Shown here in pieces: positions 35,642 to 48,149 of a DNA stretch of 64,000 nt. Below the pieces are notes generated by a model. It did not search any database and was not told the DNA's origin. It saw nothing but the letters and a program-made list of their open reading frames with translations. The stretch is taken from positions 62,001-126,000 of the forward strand of contig MNCI01026985.1 in the NCBI GenBank assembly GCA_015680685.1. The letters run 5' to 3'. A program made the position numbers and the translations under genes. Numbering within the stretch: the stretch's first letter is position 1; each line of letters opens with the position of its first letter. Origin of the DNA: Gnetum montanum. Lineage: Eukaryota; Streptophyta; Gnetopsida; Gnetales; Gnetaceae.

Positions 35642-36444
35642 AAAGGGAAACAACCTGCTACCTCCATTAGTTACGAAAGAACTACTCTTGCACCTATACC
35701 TGAATCCTCCTCTACCCAAATTGCTAACATAGGTCATACTCGCACCTTCGAACGAAAAGACCTTGCCAGTACACACCCTTACCCATGAAGCCTTCACAAT
35801 GATTGGACCAACTTCTAAAGGCTGGGTTGATTCAACATAAACAAATGTCCCCTGCAGCATCTCAAAAACATGACTAATATTGAAAGTTGGTTAAAAACCC
35901 AATGTTGGAAACACCTAATGAACCCCCTATTCCAAGAGGTTTTAGGTTAGATAGATTCTGTGAGTATCACCAACAATGTGGGCACGGAACTGATTATTGC
36001 TTTACCCTAAAATAAGACATACAACGTATGGTTGACAGAGGTGAGATAGTCTTTGAAAAAGCTAACCCAGTAAGACCTCAAAATCAGTCTACGGTGGTCT
36101 ACAAAGATCCTCTTAACACAAAAGAGTCGTCCTATGTGATTAACACCATCCATGTCGGCAATGAATAAGACATCCCATGGAAGCCTTTTGTGATTCGTGT
36201 GCCTGCTGAAACTGTGTCTATGCTAACACCTCCACAAGCTCCTTTTATCACACATACACCTCCTATGCCTCAAAAATCATTCGTCATCCAAGTACACCCT
36301 GCGGTTGCAACAACAAACATACCAGCACAAACTCGACCCACTCCATTTGTAATCTAGGTGCGGAAACACTCCAATGTGCAACCCCCAACAATTTCCTCGC
36401 GACCCTCGTGAGAACACCTCGTAGATAGACTGACCAAAGAACGT
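35642..36444 (+). pseudogene. Element C gag-pro linker with zinc knuckle
   Basis: CEYHQQCGHGTDYC (about 35960-36000) is a CX2HX4HX4C-type knuckle for RNA binding. VYKDPLNTKESSYVINTI and repeated PFVIRVP, SFVIQVHP, PFVI motifs match B. Stops include the TAG within PFVI-stop (about 36356). Confidence 0.7.
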
Positions 36445-37620
36445 TTGGAAAAAGAACATCATGGTCATGAGTTAGGACTGCCAAAACCCACACCACTGAA
36501 TGATGTCCCTATGGTTCCAGTTACTGATCAGCCTAGCACGAGTCATCAAGACAAGAATTCAGGAGTGTCCAATGTCCCAAACCTAAGAGCTACAGTTAAT
36601 AATGCAAAAGTTCTTTCGCAAGAGATACAAATGTTGGGCCAAATGGATCAAGTCTCAACAGATAAAAACATTCCAAATAGCAAAGACTTGGCCAGTGCCT
36701 TGACCCAGGTTACACAGACCTTAAAACAAAAGAACACCTCTCTAAGCCTATATGACTTGGTAATGACCTCCTTGGTACATCAGGAAGCTCTAGTGCATAT
36801 GTTGACTTCAATCCCTATTAGTGAAGACCTGCCTACAAATGAACCATCCATTTACATCATATTGTCTCCACATTAAGAATCGAGGTCCACATCTCTAGGA
36901 TTTCATGTCAATGACATTAAACAAGACGAAAAAATGGGAGAGGTCACTACCGCCCCTATGTTTATAATGATACAAATTAACCAATTTAAGATACATAGGG
37001 TGCATGTTGATGACAAAGAAGCTACAAATGTAATACCTTTTCCTGTCATTGAGGGACTAGGCCTCATAGAACAAATATGGCCAACAACAACATCATTCTT
37101 GAAATCTTTCAATGGTTCTTGTGTCATGATAAAAGGCATGGCCACCTTGGATTTCATAGCAGGGGACCAAATCGCCACGTCGGCTGAATTCGTAGTCGTG
37201 CATGAGATGTCGAGGTTCAATCTGATTTTGGGATAGCCTTGGTTAGCTCAATTAAAAGCTATATCCTCAACAATTCATCAAGAAATCCACCTACCATATG
37301 AGGGCAGTGAAATCATCATACACGGGGATGCAACAACATCACTTACTTCCTCACACGTAGGAACAAACCAAGGATCAAAGGTTGAACTATCTGAACCTAA
37401 GCAAGACACCGCTAGTGAAACCCTAGACATTGGTCAATCTCCAAACCCTGACCTTCCTAAGATAGAAGAAGCATCGGAAGATGCAGACATAGGAGCCATT
37501 CCCGCAGATGTCCCTTGGTTGAAACTACCATTTGACATATCTAGTAAGGGGGATGGCGAGTAGAAGATCATGCCTACACATACCACCCTTCACAGCAAAT
37601 TACGAATATTAAAGAAATAG
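36445..37620 (+). pseudogene. Element C aspartic protease region
   Basis: Aligned with B from NSKDLASALTQVTQTLKQKN through the protease. The catalytic loop is changed to VHVDDKEATNVI (DGA lost), and RFNLILG is followed by a stop where B reads GRP. Interrupted by TAA at 36874-36876. The C-terminal segment DVPWLKLPFDIS is conserved with B; the frame ends at 37618-37620. Confidence 0.75.
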
Positions 37621-37639
37621 ATCAAAAACTAGGATGAAC

Positions 37640-38178
37640 CACCACACGTTTGGAATGACATTAAACTACCACACATCTGAAATGACGTTAAACTACCAAA
37701 TGTTTGCAACGACGTTAAACTAGCTACGGTCAGAAATGACCAGTTCTTTTAAATTCACTAAAACATCTACGGTTTCCTCCCTTTCTTTGACAAAGATGCA
37801 ATAGTCCACCATGACTTTAAACTAATACGCATGGCCTGAAATGGCCTTAAACTAGAGCAGAATACATTACCAGTTTACCAAAAGCTTGCTACGTCATTCT
37901 AGTTTACATTTTGCAAATTACAATCTCTGTTTATCTTATGTTTACAAGTCATGATTCTAGATTACACTTACATTCACAAATAAACTTGAAAAATAAAATA
38001 AAACAAAATATATAAACATATATAATACAGAGTGTTAACATGGCAATAGGAAGATGACATATTATACCATGATCATGGTTATATCTATTCTCATACATCC
38101 CAGAAAAATAGCAAAACAAGCCAAAAAACTAAAAAAAACTAACAAAAAAGTCAAGAATAACGAGACTAACAAGCCAAA
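37640..38178 (+). repeat. TTAAACTAC repeats after element C protease
   Basis: Five or six units such as GGAATGACATTAAACTACCA and GAAATGGCCTTAAACTAGAG lie at 37640-37860, as in B. 37870-38178 is AT-rich, without a gene on the plus strand, and includes the presumed 3' UTR of the antisense gene. Confidence 0.65.
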
Positions 38179-41100
38179 TCATGCATTAGTATTAGGAGGG
38201 GGCTGGTCCCCAAACTCCTCTACGTCATTAGCTCCCATCCCACTGGGGCCAGCCTCGCCACCACCACGTCCCTATCACAAAAAGGAATAAAAAATAACAA
38301 AATAAGTAAACACAAAAAAATAGATTAAAAGAGCAAAAACACTAAGAAAAATGATGATGACTAAAGGAAAGAGAACGATACAGGACTAAAACACTCACAG
38401 GTGAGCAAGGCCTGAGATTAGCTTCCAGGCGCTGTAGAATCTCTTCTTCGGGCTCACAAGCCCAGTCTCTCTCGAGTCCGAGGTCAACATTGGCTAAGGT
38501 TTTACCCTTGTCCACTGAAGTCCAGGAAGGGTGATCAAGGGAAAACATACTTGTTGAAGCTTCCCCAAAGGTAGTAATAATGGATCTCTCAGGAGACCCC
38601 TCGAAGAACATCTCCAACCGACGATGTTCAATCGATTCCTCTTTCAACCATTTCTTTTATTGATGCTTATGATCTTTCTGATCCTAACCCCATTTACGCA
38701 CTTTGGATGCAAAATACTTCCAATCATGGCACTTTCTGTTCAATAAATCCATTTGGGTACTCTATTCGGCTAGATCTCGAGTTGCCTGCACCTTGCTATT
38801 CAAGACTATCCAATAACATGCATAGGTGATCTCTGACGTATGCTAGGTACTATCACCGGCCAGTCTAGTAGAGGAAAAATCATAACGGGCTTGCAAGTCA
38901 TTCCTTTCCTCTGTTACCTTCGCCAAAGTTTCCTTCAATGACTTAACTTCATGCCATAAGTGTTCAATTGAGAACTTGCAGGTCCAGAGAGACTTGGCAT
39001 TCGGAACAACACAACCTGAAACTGTATCATAAATCACTCTTGGGACCTACTCAATATCTTTTGGCAATTTCAGGAGACCATCAATATGGATGGCCTCGGA
39101 AGGACTCTATTGAAACTTTGCACCTATAAGTACAAACATCACACATATGAGCTAATAAGAGATCTCCAATAGATAATAAAGCACAATGAGCTCAGGCACT
39201 TAGTATAAAGTACACACATAATTTAGGATGAGCCTGTTGTATACGAGCAACAACATCATTGATGATGCCCATAACAAAGTCTACTTTATTGGGCATCTTT
39301 GGCCACGGCCTCAATTGACCAGTAGATGTTGGATCTACATGGGAAGGCATCTCAACCAGGGCCTGTAACTCTAACACATTCGCCTGAGATGTATGTGCTT
39401 CAGGCACTTCAGCATCCATGTCTGGTGTCAGGAAGAGTCATGATAATCAAAACAATGTGCAAAGCTAAGAAGTACGAAATGCAGATCAAACTAACAAAAC
39501 ATACCAAGGAGTCCTTTGTTGGTCAACTCAGGTGGATCACCAAGGTGTAGAGACCCATCAAAGAAATTGTCAAAAATACCTTTCTCCTCGCTTGAATGCT
39601 TAAGGGCATCTAAAGCCTTAGCAAGTGTCACTTCCATGGTGTCTACTTCATCCTCTCCCCGTAAGATGGGAATGTCCTCAGCTGTTTCTTCTCTCATTTC
39701 CTCCTCTTCATTTATCCCAATGATAATCATTTCAGGCTCTCCCATCGAAGCTAATTCTTCCCTTTCCTTCTCGAGCGTATCCTCTGTGATCACCAATAAA
39801 TCTAAAATTAGCATGACATAATAGGTATTCATACTTAAGCAAGCAAATAAACTCAAAAATTGATAAAAACACTTAAAGAAGAAAAATACTTATCCACTCT
39901 TGGCAAGATGAATCAGATCTTCTTTGCTTTCGGCAGTCTCCCCTCCATAGCAAGTTCCCTTGAACTCTCAGGCTTTCTCACCTTAGCCTTGGCCTTCCCA
40001 ACGGTCTCCTAAATCAAACACTCAGCTCTCTTAATAGTTGTGTGTAGTTTAGGTGGTTCCAACCCCAAGCTATGACGCAAATGGTGGGAACGACTAGTTG
40101 CATCCCTTTTTGTGACAGAGACTGATTCTTTGATACCTTCGGGTGGATCTTGGTATCTAGTGGTGTTAAATAGATGAAGGATCGAGGAGTGAGACAACTG
40201 TGAACGATCCCTTAACACATAATGGTTATCTCCATAAACCACTAAGAACTCAGCAAACCTACGGAGATAGCCTGCAAAAAAGGCAAAGGTAAAATGGGAT
40301 CTCGCATTAACATTGGAACATAGCCTGATGATCTCTCCACAGAGCCTTAACCCAAGGAACTATAGCGCATACCAGTCTCCAAGACTAAGCGCATAACACA
40401 TGCAGACTCAACCCCAAGACTTCTCGCCTGAGAAAGAGACTTAGGGAACGCTCGTGCTCTAAAGAGCGGATATAGAAAATTTACCTCCGTTAAGCGAGTA
40501 TCAGCTTGCATAGCAAAACCCTTAGGACCCTGTGGTACACCTAGCCAGTCTTCAAGTTCCTTGATCACATGGCCTTCTCTAGTTGCTCTATCCACTGCCA
40601 CCTTAGCACCATCCACTGGTATGCCGAAAATATCTGAAAAGAATTCAGCGGTTAGGTGGAAAGACACCTTAATTCCCCAAACTCGTGTAGTAAAATAAGA
40701 GACATCATCGTTAAAAGAGTCAACGATGGAAACCATTTCAGTCATGGGAACGTTAGGAGTCAAGGCACTAAAAAGGTCCATCAAGCCTACATTGGTAAGG
40801 TGGCTAATGATTTTTTCAGGTGCCTTCTTGTGCAACCACCATTGTGACTCCTCTGTCTCTCCAAACTTCATAAAGAGAGTGGCCTCAATGCGCCCGGATA
40901 TGACGGTAACCTCATCAAGGGAAACAACTGCTGTAGAAAAGACAAACGAGACATGAAGCCAAAAATTAAGAGTATGATAATCAATGATGTAATGGAGATG
41001 AAAATGAAGCCTGTAACACAATCATTTACCATTAGCAAATGGAGCAGGCACATTTGGTGTAGGATCAACCGTTTGAGGAAAAACTGGCCCATAAAGAGAC

Positions 41101-42654
41101 CAATCCTCATGCAGCTAGCCACAAAATTTACAATGTTCAAAGGCCCTAGAGAATTTCCTAGGATAATTGACAATAGCACCCTTGGTTTGATCCAGCACTG
41201 CAGCATGAAGAGTGGGGCCCATCATGAACGCCTCCAAGGCTATGTGTGCTAAGGTAAGCCCGCTATCATCCTCATGCAATCCAAGCTCATCAACATGGGG
41301 CCTGCGAGGAAAAAGTATTCATATGTAAACAATGATATAACATTGAAGGAACCAAAGTTAAGATGCATATAAAAAAGCATACCTATCTACTCTATACACT
41401 ATTCCAGACAGATTTTGGAACAACGTATGCACACAGAAAGCTAGAAAAAGAGTGCTACTACTGTTGTAATGGCTACAAGATGGTAATCTCCACACACGAG
41501 TCAGAGGACATGTGGATCTAGGACCTTTAGGAACACCTCCCTCGACTGTATATAGTCCCTCGTCTATGTCAACAACAAAAGCTAACATGCCTCGTGTTGA
41601 GCCGAGCAACATGGTCTTAACAATATCACGAGTTAGATGCTCGCTCAAATAAGACCATATGACAATGCTAAAATTCTGAAAAATAAATGATAGAAATGCA
41701 CCAAAATTTGGATGAAACCATATTACATGCGGCCCAATCCGCATGTCATAACTAGGCAAGTTCGGTCCCAAAAGGCTGAACCAAGATAGCACACCGACAA
41801 GTTCAACCACGAGGAGAAAAGGCTTAAGCCCCCTGCACAGAGCCAGAACCTTAGGTAAGTAAATTAAAACATATAAATTAAAAATAAAATAAAATAAGTC
41901 AAACGAATAAACTCAACAAGTAAATAATATTCAACACACAAGAAACCACCCCATGAGACAAGGACATCAATGTTTATTTGATGAATTTAACGCTTGCTGG
42001 GGTACATTTAAAAATTTATTTAACGGTAAACCAACAAACAAGTGCAAATACAAAACATGTACATTCATTTTCTAACCCAAGAAAATAAAAACAAAAGGGT
42101 AAAAATAATCAGCAACACCAAGCAAATAATTTACTCACACGCTAGTTCGCAGGGAGTTCACGTTAGAGTGCACGTTGCAGTGAAAGTGACAAGGGAACGA
42201 ATTCACAATTTAGCTCATGCTGCAACCCATGAACAAGGTTCACACTGCTACTCACAATGCATCTGACACTACAACTCATGTTGGGCATGCCCTGGGTTGC
42301 TCATGTTGGGCATGCCTTGGGTTTCTCACATTGGTTATGCCCCTGGGTTGCTCATGCTGACTGATCATACAAAAACAAGAAATTTATCCACGATAAAAAC
42401 TCAAAAATCCAGCAAAACCTACACTTTGAAACATAGCAAAAATGATAGTCCTAATGGCTCACATTGTGCTTGTGCTACAATAGAATGCCATGGAACAGGA
42501 ACGAAAGAAAAACATACCTACGCAGAGTCCCCATCCATGATGAAATCTTGGGTTGAGGAAGGCGTTGAAGCAGTTGCTCGCTCTCCTATATGAATGATAA
42601 TCTAGCCTGCTTCTTCCCCTTGCCTTGGCTTGATTTCTCTTTCCCCTTCATCAT
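38179..42654 (-). pseudogene. Element C antisense accessory gene, eight exons, FCP1/HAD-like
   Basis: Best-preserved copy. Exons (minus): 42654-42518, 41832-41383, 41301-41030, 40927-39890, 39783-39505, 39421-39218, 39123-38399, 38271-38179, about 1060 codons. Most junctions are GT-AG and several (1/2, 2/3, 3/4, 7/8) keep frame. Exon 1: MMKGKEKSSQGKGKK. Exon 2: KPFLLVVELVGVLSWF, FIFQNFSIVIWSYLSEHL, VVDIDEGL and YNSSSTLFLAF, the layout of an FCP1/NIF-type HAD domain with the catalytic DxD as E-x-V and the late acidic pair lost. Exon 4: VGLMDLFSALTPNV, FHLTAEFFSDIFGIPVD, KELEDWLGVPQ. Exon 5: Glu-rich. Exon 7: HLWHEVKSLKETLAKVTEER, coiled-coil-like. End: GPSGMGANDVEEFGDQPPP. A stop after 23 codons and stops in exons 3, 4 and 7 make it a pseudogene here. 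Confidence 0.8.
41833..42517 (-). other. First intron of element C antisense gene with LTR-like words
   Basis: 685 bp, donor GTATG at 42517, acceptor GCAG ending 41833. 42120-42360 carries CACACGCTAG, TCACGTTAG, CTCATGCTG and a threefold TGGGCATGCC(C/T)TGGGTT(G/T)CTCA repeat, echoing the TCACGCT words of C's LTR. Confidence 0.6.
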
Positions 42655-42810
42655 CGTGGATGCTCACGATGTTGTTCACACTGCTCATGCTCTGTACCAT
42701 GGTCACGCTACTTGTTGCTTACGCCGTGGAAGCTTGCTCATGCTACTCACGTTGTGGAACTTTGGTCATGCTGTCGCCCTCCAAAGAAAGACACAAATGA
42801 CATCCATTCA
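42655..42810 (-). promoter_or_regulatory. Upstream region of element C antisense gene
   Basis: Contains CTCACGATG, GGTCACGCTAC, CTCATGCTACTCACG and TGGTCATGCTG words on the plus strand, and the block GTCATTTGTGTC on the minus strand (about 42799) that matches GTCATTTGTCAC in B's promoter. A clear TATA box is not seen; GTTTAAGATA may be its decayed form. Confidence 0.5.
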
Positions 42811-43188
42811 CTTTGAAACCTATCTTAAACCCTCCTTGTTTACTCATTTTATTTTTTATTTCATTTTCATCCATGTTACTACTACCTTTTTCTTCATTTT
42901 GGTTTTATCTTTCATTATGATTATATTTTGTTACAATCTTATTTTTACAATACCAAAAAGGAAAGATCCCTTACAAATTAATTATTTACACAAGACTTGG
43001 CAGTTAATAGTGTTATATACACCTATGCATGACATAAAAAATAGTGAGGATATCAATGGCCAGGTATGGCCTAAAACTTCCATGACACTCCACAATTTCA
43101 TTAGACTAATCATGTGAAACTCATCCACGTTTAAAACCTTCTTCATCAAGAAAATGTTGCTCACTTCGCTCCTGGTTTCAACTGGTAG
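42811..43188 (+). other. Spacer before element C RT, ending in candidate splice acceptor
   Basis: T-rich, no recognised gene. It ends TTCAACTGGTAG at 43188, aligned with TTTATTGGCAG at 14640 in B. Just upstream, 42840-42960 is strongly pyrimidine-rich, as expected before an acceptor. Confidence 0.4.
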
Positions 43189-45425
43189 GAGCAACACCAT
43201 GGCAACCAAGAATAGCTTATCAATTTTGTCTCTCAACGGACCACATGGAAAAGTAACAAGGAAAATCAATCTAGAATCCTTGGATCTAGACCAATCCGCC
43301 TACACAAATTTAATAGCATTCACTCAAGAAATGTCGGACTAGTCTGAAAACATGATGAGGACCCTAGATCTAGAGGCCAACAATATCATTGAAGATCCTC
43401 TTACTGAAGTCTCTATTACCACCATCAATGATAAAATTAGAACTTTAAAATTAAGTGCCTTACTAGACACACAACTTGCTAGTAGTATCAGTCAGGTTTT
43501 GAAAGATAACATGGAGACATTTGCGTGGTCTTATACTGACATGCCAGGGTTGGACCCTCGAATCGTCCAACATAACATCATCCTCGATGAAAAAATTAAA
43601 CTAGTGAAACAAAAGGCATGAAAGGTTAGACCTAAGGTAGCATTGGTAGTACGTGATGAATCACAAAGCTCTATCAAGCTAGTTTCATCCAGGTTGTTGA
43701 CTATTCTGACTGGATATCGAACATTGTTGTCATCCCTAAGAAAAATGGTAGTATACACATATGCATTGATTTTTGTGATCTCAACACAGCCACTATAAAG
43801 GATGAGTTCCCATTACCCAGCATCGATCAACTCATTGACACAACCGTTGGGCATGCGTTGTTATCCTTTATGGATGGATTTTCGGGATACAACCAACTAA
43901 GAATCAATCTAGAGCATCAACTCAGAACTACCTTCATGACATCTTGAGGCATATTTTTCTATACAATGATGCTGTTCGGCCTTAAAAATGCAGGTGCTAT
44001 GTATCAACGAGCAATGACATACATATTTAGCGACTACATGCTTAATTTTCTCAATGACTATGTTGATGACATTGCAGTTAAATCTAAAACAACTGAACAA
44101 CATGCAAAGGATTTAGACTTAGTTCTTAAACGTTGCCTTAAACATAGGTGTTAAAACAAGAAAAATTCTTGGCTTCATAGTCTCTAAAACATGGATACAA
44201 GTAGACCTCGATAAGGTTAAAGCAATAACTAGTATGCACCCACCTAGGAACCTTACCAAATTACGTGGTCTACAAGGTAGACTGCAATTCATCAGATGCT
44301 TTATCATAAAACTGATGTATAAGTCGAAGCCCATGCAGCACTTACTACAAAAGAATGTGCATTTCAATGGACTCAACAATGTCAGGAAGCATTTGAAAAC
44401 ATAAAAATGGAGTTGGCTCAACTGCCGATAGTTCATCCTCCGCAAAGCGATAAACTTTTTTACAACTACCTTGCCACATCCGATTCATCTATTGCATCCA
44501 TGCTTGGCCAAAAATGAGAAGATGGAGCTGAGATCCCTGTTTACTACTTAAGCCATGCACTAATTGCCTACGAACAACGATACAACGATGTGGAGAGATC
44601 ATGTCTTGCCTTGGTCTTTTCCTTGAAAAAGTGGCAACATTATCTCTTCTGTAACCAAGTCTATATCATTTGCAAAGATAATGTGCTTCGAGCTATCACT
44701 AACCACATCTATGAATCAAGTAGGATAGCTAGATGGAAAGTGATGATTACTGAGTTTGACCTACACTATGTAACTCAATCCTCCACTAAGGGTCAAGCAG
44801 TAGTCAATCAATTGACCGCTTCACCAACACAAGATCAAGCAACAATAATTCCCGAATTCCCTGATGAAAGTGTTAATAGCATCAACATTGTGCCTGATAA
44901 CTACGATGCAATCCTTTACTTCGATGGGGCTTCAACTTCTCAGGGAGGAAGTGCTGTGGCAATCATAACGTATCTCTTTGGAGAAATTCAGCCCTTTGCC
45001 TATCGACTAACATTCCCTTGTACGAACAATGTGGCAAAGTACGAAAGTCTTCTTAGAGGTCTTATAACAGCACTAACTTTGGGAATCACACGTCTGGTGA
45101 CTCACAGTTAGTAATCAATCAAGTCACAGAGGTTTACACATGAAAGGATTCTCATTTACAATCATATTGTGACCTAACTAAACACTTGCCAAAGCAATTG
45201 ATCAACGTAGATGTGCAACATATTCCTAGGAATGAAAATACCATTGCCGATGCACTTGCTACACTAGCCTTAAACATGACACCTGAGATGTTTCATACGT
45301 TACCTAGTGCCATAACAAATTGTACCAAAGCTATAACTGAGGCTCTCGATGAAATACCCATAGCATCCGTTAGTACTACACAAGTGATAGAATGGTATGA
45401 TGACATAAAAGAGTACCTTCTATAA
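43189..45425 (+). pseudogene. Element C reverse transcriptase and two RNase H domains
   Basis: RT lead-in WSYTDMPGLDPRIVQHNI, then FMDGFSGYNQL, MMLFGLKNAGAMYQR and catalytic YVDD at 44059-44070. First RNase H: FYNYLATSDSSIASMLG, PVYYLSHALIAYE. Second RNase H: YFDGASTSQGGS, TNNVAKYESLLRGLITAL, with the first catalytic Asp present. Frameshifts near 43660, 44150 and 45100 and several stops show it is dead. Dual RNase H assigns the element to Tat. Confidence 0.85.
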
Positions 45426-46631
45426 GGCGAGCCACCACAACATTTGACGAGTGCTCAAAAGGACACAGTGCAAAAACGTTCTCGGCAATATGCATTAATA
45501 GGAGACACATTATGTTGCAGATCTTATGAAGGCATTCTGTTAGTGTGTGTTAATAGCATCGATGGTCAAACAATCGTGGAACAAGTTCATGAAGGACTTT
45601 GTGGAGGGCATATAGCACCCAAAGTAATGGCAACGAAAATTAGACGTTTGGACTACTACTGGCCACACATGGAATACGATTGCTTCTCCAGGGTCAAAAA
45701 ATGCAACATTTTCCAAAAGCATGGTAACCTAATACATGTGCCACCTAATGAGTTGCATACTGCACAAATCACATGGCCATTCCAAAGATGGGGATTAGAC
45801 ATCATTGGGCTGATAACACCACCATCTTTAGTAGGACATAACTTCATCATCACCATAACCGAATATTTCACAAAATGGGTAGAAGCTATTCCCCTTAGGA
45901 AAACCACATCTAAACATGTTTGCAATTTTATATTAGAAAATATCGTGATACATTTTGGTATCCTGATGACCATAGTCACCAATAATGGGCCACAGTTCAG
46001 TAGTATGGATACTAAAAGCTTCTATGAAATCCTAGGTATTAAACACTCGTTTTCATCACCATACTACCCACAGAGTAATGGTCAAGTGGAGCCTACAAAT
46101 AAAATGATCGTCATGGTGCTTAGAAAGATGTTGAATCAAAGCAAAAGACGATGGCATGAGTAGTTAATCTATGCATTATGAGCATACTGAACAACGCATC
46201 GAACATCCATAGGTAAGACATCATATAGCCTTGTATACGGATCTAAAGCTATCTTACCTTTGGAGTTACAAGTTCCCTAGTTGCGGATAACACTCTCTAG
46301 CCTCCTTGATGAAGGTCAGAACAATGAGCTACACATTATTGACCTTGACTCGGTGGAAGAAGAAAGGGTACAAGCACTTGATCAAATTGAATGGTATTAA
46401 ATACAACAACGACGACATCATCAACATGATCCACATAAGCGGCCGGTTAAGGAAGGTGACCTAATTCTCAAGGTGGTTCGCGAACACTCGGATAAATTCT
46501 TAGCTAACTGGGAAGGACGTTACTTAGTCATCAAAGCATATGATAATGGGGCATTTAAGCTTGCTAGCATGAGCAGAAATGAGTTCACCAATCCTACAAA
46601 TCACATGTACTTGAAACCATACTACGGCTGA
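45426..46631 (+). pseudogene. Element C integrase
   Basis: HHCC part (HEGLCGGHIAPKVMATKI, YYWPHMEYDC) and catalytic core with RWGLDIIG (first Asp), IVTNNGPQF (second Asp now Asn) and NGQVEPTNK (Glu), so the triad is already broken. The C-terminal module NWEGRYLVIKAYDNGAFKLA follows in another frame, to TGA 46629-46631. Stops occur at 46160-46162 and later. Confidence 0.85.
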
Positions 46632-48149
46632 TGAGCTTAAGGTATGTTTTGGTCCTGGCATCACAACCTAAAAATGATACCATAGAATAGTCTTGGAGCT
46701 ATGACTTAAAACTAGCACCATAGAACATCCTGGCATCATGACAGTAAACTGACATCACACAGTTTTTTTTGATATGACACTAAACTTCTATGCTTGTCCA
46801 CCAGAGTCCACTAAGACTGTAAACTAGCTTGCCTCTTCATAGTCTGCCACGACTCTAAACTAGCACTGCATCATCCACTACGATGATAAACTGGTAACGT
46901 CCAAAGGATTATGACGTTAAACTGATCCACAACAATCTTCCAAGACTACAAACTGGTGACATCACCAACAACCGGGCATTATTTGAAAAGACATGTTGCT
47001 GTAATAGGCTGTATGTGCTTACCAAAAACCTACTGCATGATCTGTCACATAGATCTTGATGAAACTGATGTTGTTCAAGATTTTGTTTACCTTGAAACTC
47101 CACATGATGGCTTCATTCCATCGACTATGTTCAAGTTTAAAGTGCATTAGTTAACTAAATCATTTATGGTTTCCTTGTCCCATTGGAGTTGTGTTTGCAA
47201 GATGACATGCTTGAGACGTTCGTGCATAGATGCATTTCATCATGATGACAGGGTATCACATTCTTCCTGATGCACGCAACTGGGTTAATCAATCCATTCA
47301 TAAGTACATTCCCGACCTCTGATACATTCCCTATTCCCTATCATGTCCCAATTATCCTATTTAATTACATCCCCTGGATACATTCTACTCCCCCAAAGCC
47401 CTTGATACATTTTTGCACACTGTGATCCTCTAAGCAGTTGCAACACAAAACACAGTACATAGTGCACGACACAAAATGCAAGTGCTCGAACACAAGCAAG
47501 GCACAAAGAGTAGGCTCTTTCAAAAAGACCAAAAAGAAAAAAAAAAGAAAAAAGAAAGAAAGACAAAACAAAGCAAAAACAACAGAAAAGAAAAAAGAAA
47601 AAGAGAACAAAAAGGTCAAAGAGAAAAATGCATGGAAAAGGTCCTCATGACCTCGTTGACATCATAGACTAAAGACCATTGGTTCTTCTCATACAAGCCC
47701 TAGGCGAGAAGGCAATTGTCTTGGAAAAACACTTGTCTCAAATGATCATGTTGCACATCATCACGTGGCTTTGGCTGTTTACAACAGGCTCCCTCAAACA
47801 TGACACAAGGGTCCTGTTTCTCCAAAGAACCCACCTCCTATGCCTTGGTTCCAAGTCTGCTATATATTGGCTGTTGTCAAGGACTGAAAAATGGCTCGTT
47901 CACATGAGAGCATTCCTCCCCCGTAGTTCAAACAACGACACTCTTCGACCAATCCCTAATTCTCCCAGTCATTGCCTTCTTTCCTTAAACTAAATTTTCC
48001 TCAATCCAATGTACTTTTGAACATGATACGATAACATCCGGCCAGGGGCCAATGGATGATGCTTGGTGCCAGGTCGATTGTGATGTTTTGTACTTCTTTG
48101 TCGACCCCTCTCAGGTGAATTCCTCCAAATGTTAACAAAGAGGGGCTAA
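46632..48149 (+). other. Element C 3' region: repeats, UTR and polypurine tract
   Basis: 46650-46960 has about eight ATGACTTAAAACTAGCACCA-type units as in B. 46970-48130 has no recognised protein; 47515-47640 is a low-complexity A/G run. AACAAAGAGGGG at 48134-48145 is the polypurine tract. Confidence 0.7.

Noticed and set aside
47438-47667. Lys-rich ORFs (KKKKRKKKER type)
   Set aside because: Translation of an A/G low-complexity run in C's 3' UTR, not conserved in B.
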